Of a DNA stretch of 64,000 bases, positions 57,441-64,000 are shown piece after piece. The position numbers and the translations under genes were made by a program. The stretch is from Sclerodactyla briareus (lineage: Eukaryota; Echinodermata; Holothuroidea; Dendrochirotida; Sclerodactylidae). A model generated the notes under the pieces. It did no database searches, was not told where the DNA came from, and saw only the letters and a program-made list of their open reading frames with translations. Location of the stretch: positions 124,001-188,000 of the forward strand of contig JAODTK010004921.1 of NCBI GenBank assembly GCA_026419785.1, in the 5' to 3' direction. Position 1 is the stretch's first letter; the number at the start of each line of letters is the position of its first letter.

Positions 57441-59708
57441 GTTTCAAAGGTAGTCAACGATAGATGTGGGCCAGTGCCCCAAAATCCATTTTTAGGTTTT
57501 TTTTTTTTTTCAAGTTATGCGGTTCACTTCTGTGTTGGCAACCACAAATGTATTATAAATTTATGGCAATCTTCTGACAAGGAAAACCCTTTGGTGCCTA
57601 AAAAACGTGCATGTTCTCTCAGAAAATAGCGGTTTGAGAGGGTCCTGTGATGATGCAGGGCGCCCTCCATCTGTCCAAAAGTGCTGATGTGAATGTTGAA
57701 ACGGCCCCCAGAAACAATTACAGCCACTGCCTAAATCTAATTCAAAGTTGCACCCTACCCATTTAAAAACACATCGAAAACCCATAGGGTCGTGGTGGTT
57801 AGTTAAAAAAGAGGGAGGGGTAATATAGTTGATGTACAAGCTTATTACCGTTTTGTCTTACTCATGGCAACACTAGTCGTTACTAGCTGTTGAAAATGGA
57901 TAGTGAATGAGTAGTGTGGCTTTTCAATATTATCCGAGCTGTTGCTTTACTGAGATAGGGCAATGGGATTCCCGCCTCAACATGAGGTATATATATCCAA
58001 CAAAGCAGTGCCTACAAAAGGAGCTCATTGTCAAGTGTGGGGAATCCTCGCCCACTCGCACAAGGAAAGTTGTGTGAAAGGTCGCAGACGGACAGGCAGA
58101 GAGCGGGGTGGCGGTTGTAAGAAGAGGGGCGGGGGGGGGGTCAGGAATTGTGCAAAAGGCAGGTTTCGATATTCCGGATTGCTATTAGACTTAATAATTC
58201 CGCACGGGATCCTCTTCTTGCACTATCAAACTATGAACGACATGATGCCTTGTCATGAGTAATAGGTAGGGTTGGCGCTGGGTCACAATCTAGGTTGCAC
58301 CTGGAACCGGTGAGCAGGATTAGGTAATTGTTTTATGGGAGGCAGGCTAGCCCAGGCCTTGTGGAAACTCGAGTCCTCGATTTGTGCGGCCAGTGGGTCT
58401 ATAGGCAAAACAATTCAGTGTTTCCGTGGCCGTGGTGGCATAAGTTGAATGCAATGCCATATAATATAATAAAATATTGGGCATAATTGTGGTCAGGTTC
58501 TTATTGACCTACCTGCGCATGGGTTCACTCGGCGTCATGATGAACTTTAACCTCTTACCCAAGGCGACTTGCTCTTATATGATAAGAGGGCGGTCTGATG
58601 ACTTACTCTTTCTGTTCATTTGCCTCAGATTGTAGGTTGAGGGTTATAAATTGGCTACGTATAGCCGCGCACACCCTGAGAGGTCGTCGCATGATAATCC
58701 GTTTATTTATCTTACTTTGGCGAGCTCTGTTAAACTTTCGCCCCTGCGAGAAATGAATTACTTAAGAGTCGTATTATTTATTACAATAGTAAAAGAATTA
58801 GACACAAAACAGTGCTTGTTTGGAAGGTGCAGTGCGCAACTCATCCGGAGTATTCGGTGGCCCTGATGAGAGACGGGGTTGTGGAAGCCGTAAAAGGCCA
58901 CTAGGTATGTATGTGTGAGGGGGGGGGGGGGGGGGGGGGGGGGGTACAGAGTAGGTCAATGCCTATCTGCGCTTGCTGTACGGTTGATGACGTCCGCCTT
59001 CAACCGTGTTTCTTGTAGCTGGAGGTGGAGTCGATCTTGTTTTCCGTCCGATCTCTTGAAGTCCACAGTTTGGCCAGTAGTATCTTCGGTTCGACACAAT
59101 CAGTAAAAGTGTCGATCTCTTGGAGTGCTCTAGTGTGCTTCTCTGAGAACGATCCATGTGGACGTTTGGCTTGTCGGGAGAGTTCGGCGCGCCAAGTCTC
59201 GATTATCAAATTTATGACCGCACGACGAAAGTGACGAGGTCCAAAGACTCAGATTCCTCGACAGTGCAGTTAATTGAGCCTGGTAGTCTCGGTAGATTTT
59301 TATTGACTTGTAGGTGGTCGTAGGTAGTGAGGAGCGCCCCTCCCCGTAGCTACACCACTGTTCAAGCACTGGCAGACTGGAGAAGACTATAATTGCATAT
59401 CGTACCATAGATTACTGTTCCATGTTTACAAATTTGAGAATAATGAAAGCAAAGCCTGTACAGTTTAACAACTTGAAACGTCAATCAAAATAAAAAATAC
59501 GGGATTGTCTTTTTGCCTTTGGCCCTTCAGTGGCCCTTCATGAACTGCACTTTTTATAAGCCTCATCTAAAAGTATTTGGTTTTGCCATGCACCTCTAGG
59601 CCCCCTTGACTTCTTACCATAGCTGTCAGGAATTTGGCTGCACGTAGTAAAATGCCATTTTCTGCAGTGTATGTGTTTAATGTTCACTTCCGAGCTGAGC
59701 TTAATACT
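57441..59708. other. intergenic, no gene recognised
   Basis: T-run at 57498-57511 and a 25-base G-run at 58919-58943. Open frames of 60-100 codons only. Confidence 0.45.
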
Positions 59709-59822
59709 GCCACCGTCAGGGGCGTAACAGACCTGACTGGGAGGGTGCCACCGTCAGGGGCGTAACAGACCTGACTGGGAGGGTGCCACCGTCAGGGGCG
59801 TAACAGACCTGACTGGGAGGGA
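59709..59822. repeat. 38-bp tandem repeat, 3 identical copies
   Basis: Units start at 59709, 59747 and 59785: GCCACCGTCAGGGGCGTAAC and AGACCTGACTGGGAGGGT. The three are identical and are followed by a G-run. Confidence 0.97.
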
Positions 59823-61816
59823 GGGGGGGGGGGAGAGTATGAAAGTTTCCCGATTTCCATTCCCGAGAAGTATGACCACAGAAAAACAGTTGCGTGTTTA
59901 CATTCGCCCCCTGCCGAGAAGTCCCCTGTCTGCCACCCCCGGGCCACCCTCTGGTTGCGCCCCTGGTCATCGTGAACAAACAACTCGAGCAACTCGCACT
60001 GATCAACGAGGGCAAATTTGTCACATGGTGATGAGAGCAAACAAATATACGATGTAGCCTACTTCCGTACTTGAACGGACTTGTATATCATTCTTGCTGT
60101 CTTATCCGAATTCACCCTAACCGAACTTGCTCATAGATTGTAATTCCTTACCCTATCCCCTAATCATAAGGCCAATTGGTATTCCTCAACCCCCAGCTAT
60201 ACTCTGTCACTCTACTTAGGCCTACATAGACCTATATTAAGTACCGGTAGCCTACTATAGGCCTACTAAGTTCTATGCCTTAAGGGATTAAAGGAATGAA
60301 AGTGGGCCTACACAATTTTCCTATCGCACATAGCCTATTTCAAATCGATGAATAATCCCCTAACCACTGTTTTACCCCTACACTAACACTAATGGACAGG
60401 TACGGGTTGCACACTCAAGCCGTTTGGCAAATCAAAATCTACTTGGTGATTTCGCGAAACTGGTCCTACAGTACACTGGCTTCGGCACGATTTTCTTTCA
60501 CATTGATGAACTATATACGGGACAATAAGTTGAAATAACGCATGTGGCACACGCTTGGTTTTTGCTACCGTACATATTTTGCCTATTTAATAGCACTATA
60601 CGTATAAATCGGCTTACTGCCCCTAAGAATCATCAGATTTTACCCAGATTTTAGCAAGGTTATTGGGGTTCTCTGAAATAGGCCAAAAAATAAGCCAAAT
60701 CACATTTGGCCTGCAGTTTCAAATTTCATAATCCAAACGTCTCCAAAAAAGGCCAAATTTTTTGGCCTTCAAAAGCCAAACTGGCAACCCTGGCTGTTGA
60801 TCTTGGTTACGTGTGTGCGCAATTTTAGCACGTGATCGAACGCATACACTTTAAATGTGAATCAGGATATATCTAGGAATAATTAAATTAAATTTCATTA
60901 CAAAAAATGACGAGGTATCTGTCACGGCAACAGAACGGATTTAGGTGATTTGGAGACGCCCGTCTGACTGTACCACGTGAACTGCAAGAAAAGAGACCTT
61001 GGCCCACAGTCTATTACTCTATACTCACGCATGGTAGCACACGCCTGCGTGAAAGGCCATAGGCGCATCCAATCTCCATATGCTATCCAATTGACGGGCC
61101 TCCTCGGGCAAGCTACCAGGCCTGCGCCCGACCCACCCCAACTCAAAACTAGTCGGACGTATATCGCATATTTGACTCGTGCGTTCCAATTTTTTTTTAC
61201 ACCGGATGGTTTGATGTAGGCCAAAAATTGGAAAGGACAGGTGTTGTGATGTTCGCGGAACGCGAGAACTCACTTTTATTGGTCATTGCCTAAGGAATAT
61301 TTAAATACGTAGAGTTACGAGGAAAACCCTTTGGGTTTGTTTGCTGCGGGATGACCTGCAATTCGTATTCAAATTTTTTTTTTGCACAGTTCAAATGAAC
61401 TGCTTAACATTGCCATGTATGCCCCCAATGCGAGATAGGCAAATGTGCAAAGATGTAAACATACTCACTTCGTCCGCAAACAAACGACATTGATCTGTGC
61501 TCTATACTCTCCAGCATTCCACAAGTGATTGTGCCCTTCATATGGGCGGGGATAACAGACACTTTTTCCATACTTCGTCAGATTATAAATATGAGGCGAC
61601 ATGATTGAAGTTTTGTAACATGGATATCAAAATTTTGACCTGAAACTTTTAGGCCCATACAATCACCACGAGGGTGACAACAATGGAACGTCACCCTGAA
61701 CAGTTGGTCCAAAAAGAAAAGAAAAAGAAGAAGCTGTTTCGTGATAATCAAGAGCTCATGGGTTGCTATTAGGAACCGGTAGTATATTGAGGGTAGTGAG
61801 GCGCATATCAGTTCTT
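59823..61816. other. intergenic, no gene recognised
   Basis: Around 60679-60790 the word GGCCAAA and its complement alternate (GGCCAAAAAATAAGCC, AAAAGGCCAAATTTTTTGGCC), ending CAAACTGGCAACCCTGGC; this looks like an interspersed repeat end. Nothing else stands out. Confidence 0.45.
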
Positions 61817-61924
61817 TACATGTATTAGGCTACATGGCTACATGTATTAGGCTACATGGCTACATGTATTAGGCTACATGGCTACATGTATTAGGCTACA
61901 TGGCTACATGTATTAGGCTACATG
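61817..61924. repeat. 22-bp tandem repeat, about 5 copies
   Basis: TACATGTATTAGGCTACATG repeats with a 22-bp period from 61817; the copies are identical. Confidence 0.97.
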
Positions 61925-64000
61925 TTGTGACCATTCTAATGAAATAGCACACGATTCACCTTGATCCATGATGGATTTTACACCCCTAATGGACGGGGTT
62001 GAGGAATCTTTCAGCCCCAGCTGGATAACCTCATCAGACTGTTAGACAGTCCAACGGAAACCAACATACACTGTACATAGTAAATAGCTCGGTCAACGTG
62101 TAACACGATAACAGACATGGCAAATTCGCACACCAGATTAGATTTGGTAATATTCGAATATGTTTATATATGTTCGACGGGTTCCCCCGTGATATGAAAA
62201 TGCAGTAAAAATGAATAGCGCACATGTTTTTTTCAATAGAATAAGCATCAATTTCTTATTAAGCTATATATACAACCCCCGACATGTTAGCATATTACGC
62301 AAAACAGAAATTGTGACAGGCATATTCTCTTGATGGATGCTCGTATTACATAGAATCGATTATGATCTCTGTTATTGTTTAGTGGTTTGGAGTTTTATAT
62401 TGTTCGCCAATATGGGGAATTCCCCATAGTAATTCCACTACTATACTGGTCTATTTATTATTTATTTATTTATTTATTATTTATTTATACTGGTCTCAAG
62501 CAGAGACGGACACTTAGAGAATTCGTCAATTTTGGACACAGGAAACACAGGAAATACACCCGAATGGTATAGTAGGGTGTGTGAAAATATATTATAGATC
62601 GATCGGCCTTCCAGAATGATGAATTAAAACAAAGATTTCAAGTTTCCCCAGGCCGTCACGTCGAGTGAAAATCCCGACTCGAACCAGCTATACACGGGAA
62701 TTTTTTACCACACTGAATGGTACTGATGCAGTGCGTAGCCCATGCATGCATCCATATGCAGTTTCATACTATCAAAAGTACACATAACAAGACCTTTCGA
62801 AAAAAAGAAAGAATGAGAACACACGACCCTCACTATATTAGACCACGCTCCAACTTGAAGTTAGTCCTACCTAACCTAATATATATTTTTTTTGTGACAC
62901 TACGTGGCTGGAGTGAAGGTTCAGCGATAAGAAAATTAGTGAAAATTTCTCGAGACCTCTAAGCCGCATTGAGGCCTATTTGGAAATATTAACGTTTTAG
63001 AATATACAGATTTAGAAAACCTTCATTCGGCCATGTTTTATGAAAGTACTCACTAGTAATCACTAGTAATTTTGCAGGATAGTAATTCCTTCCTTCATTA
63101 GCTCTATTACCGTGTTGCTCTAGTGACGCTCGATCGAGAAGCAGTCTGCTTTCTACGCGACTATGCAGGTTATACTATATTATTACTACTACTACAACTA
63201 CTACTACTACACACAGCATTAAACAATGCAATGTGAATTTCTTCTAAAACCGATGAATGATTCTTATTGAATAACCTAGAAATCACTAATTTGCTGTGTG
63301 TGTGAACCAGGCGAAACATACACGGCGATCGCCTTGTTTCTTATGATGATAGATGATAGAAACTCGCGTTCAAATAATAATTATCCGACTCATTGGGTTC
63401 CGTGTTTCCTTTTCATGCAAGAAGCGATTGTTCCCTAAAATTGTTCATCAAAGGCAATGTGTCTCGATTCATAGACATGCATCTTCGTCATGTTATTATT
63501 GTTTATTATCTAAACGTTAACACCAACAACAGAAATGAAGCAGAAACGTTCGTAAAATATCATAGGAGCCCCAAACCCGAACCTTTAAACAATACTGATC
63601 GATTTTTGTTTTCAGGCATATGTAAGTTGAGCAAATGTAAGGAATTCAAGCAAATCTGTGATATGTTAGACATTATTGCGTCTCTATTTTGAATAACTGG
63701 ATAGAATACAATGTATCAGTAAACACGAGAAGCGCTGGCGAAAAACAAGGTTATGAGGAACACACTCAGGTATATACTTGTTCATTTGTTCCCAATCAAT
63801 CCAAGTCAATGTCCCAGGTTGAAGTACATGCATTATTGAAATTAAAACGCTCCTAATGTATTGCGCATGCTCTGACTTTATATCGTGATCGTATTCTTAG
63901 GACTCAAACAGGAATGTCTAACAATGGCTTCTTCACATTTGCTAGGGCTATCTGCCGGTCCCCGAGAGCCTTCAATAGTTTCTTCCGGGGGCCTAATCCG
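61925..64000. other. intergenic to the right window edge, microsatellites only
   Basis: (TTAT)n at 62452-62487 and (TAC)n at 63181-63211. A 99-codon open frame at 63393-63692 has no recognised motif. No gene supported. Confidence 0.5.

Noticed and set aside
63393..63692. 99-codon open frame near the right edge
   Set aside because: Residue composition looks plausible, but no motif, splice context or homologue is recognised.

Overview
The window is eukaryotic nuclear DNA from an animal with large, repeat-rich introns. Coding sequence is interrupted by GT-AG introns, intergenic DNA is long, and there are many microsatellites, minisatellites, SINE/LINE fossils and runs of 10 or more G. The echinoderm/hemichordate/amphioxus style of the repeats (frequent AGGTCA-rich tandem repeats and 'aggcctac'-type words) suggests a marine invertebrate deuterostome. 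That placement is an inference; no species is assigned.

The only protein-coding gene family I can support is alpha-L-fucosidase (glycoside hydrolase family 29), in two tandem copies on the + strand. Copy A enters from the left edge: the window starts in its intron 6 and contains exon 7 (490-658), a repeat-filled intron 7, and the terminal exon 8 (5122-5373). Copy B is complete: signal-peptide exon 1 (26459-26867), exons 2-6 (27298-32166), exon 7 (34796-34970), a 7.5-kb intron 7, and exon 8 ending in a stop at 42720. All splice junctions of copy B are recognisable and join in phase, but nearly every exon contains one or more single-base indels against an otherwise conserved frame. Copy B is therefore either a young pseudogene or a gene seen through uncorrected sequencing indels.

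The most unusual structure is inside intron 7 of both copies. The last ~70 bp of exon 7, its GTGAGT splice donor and ~110 bp of intron have been amplified into a G-rich tandem array. Copy B has two blocks, 34971-35930 and 36870-37875, each followed by a shared ~0.95-kb segment, so there is a higher-order duplication. Copy A has the same repeat at 659-985 and 4441-4625. Both introns also carry the same ~590-bp satellite (1490-3545; 39240-41100).

Region by region: 1-434 is a ~62-bp minisatellite. 5374-26458 is intergenic and holds SINE-like and minisatellite DNA, a 595-bp element with perfect 16-bp terminal inverted repeats (7349-7943), a decayed non-LTR reverse transcriptase (10788-11790), a microsatellite plus tandem-core composite repeat (12395-14220), an A-rich tract, and a second LINE fragment (23514-24110). 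42721-64000 is intergenic and holds a SINE, a very regular 58-bp tandem array (45489-46091), a LINE 3' end (48110-48360), several short duplications, and an inverted relative of the 12.4-14.2 kb composite repeat (55530-56690). I recognise no second gene family in about 42 kb of intergenic DNA.
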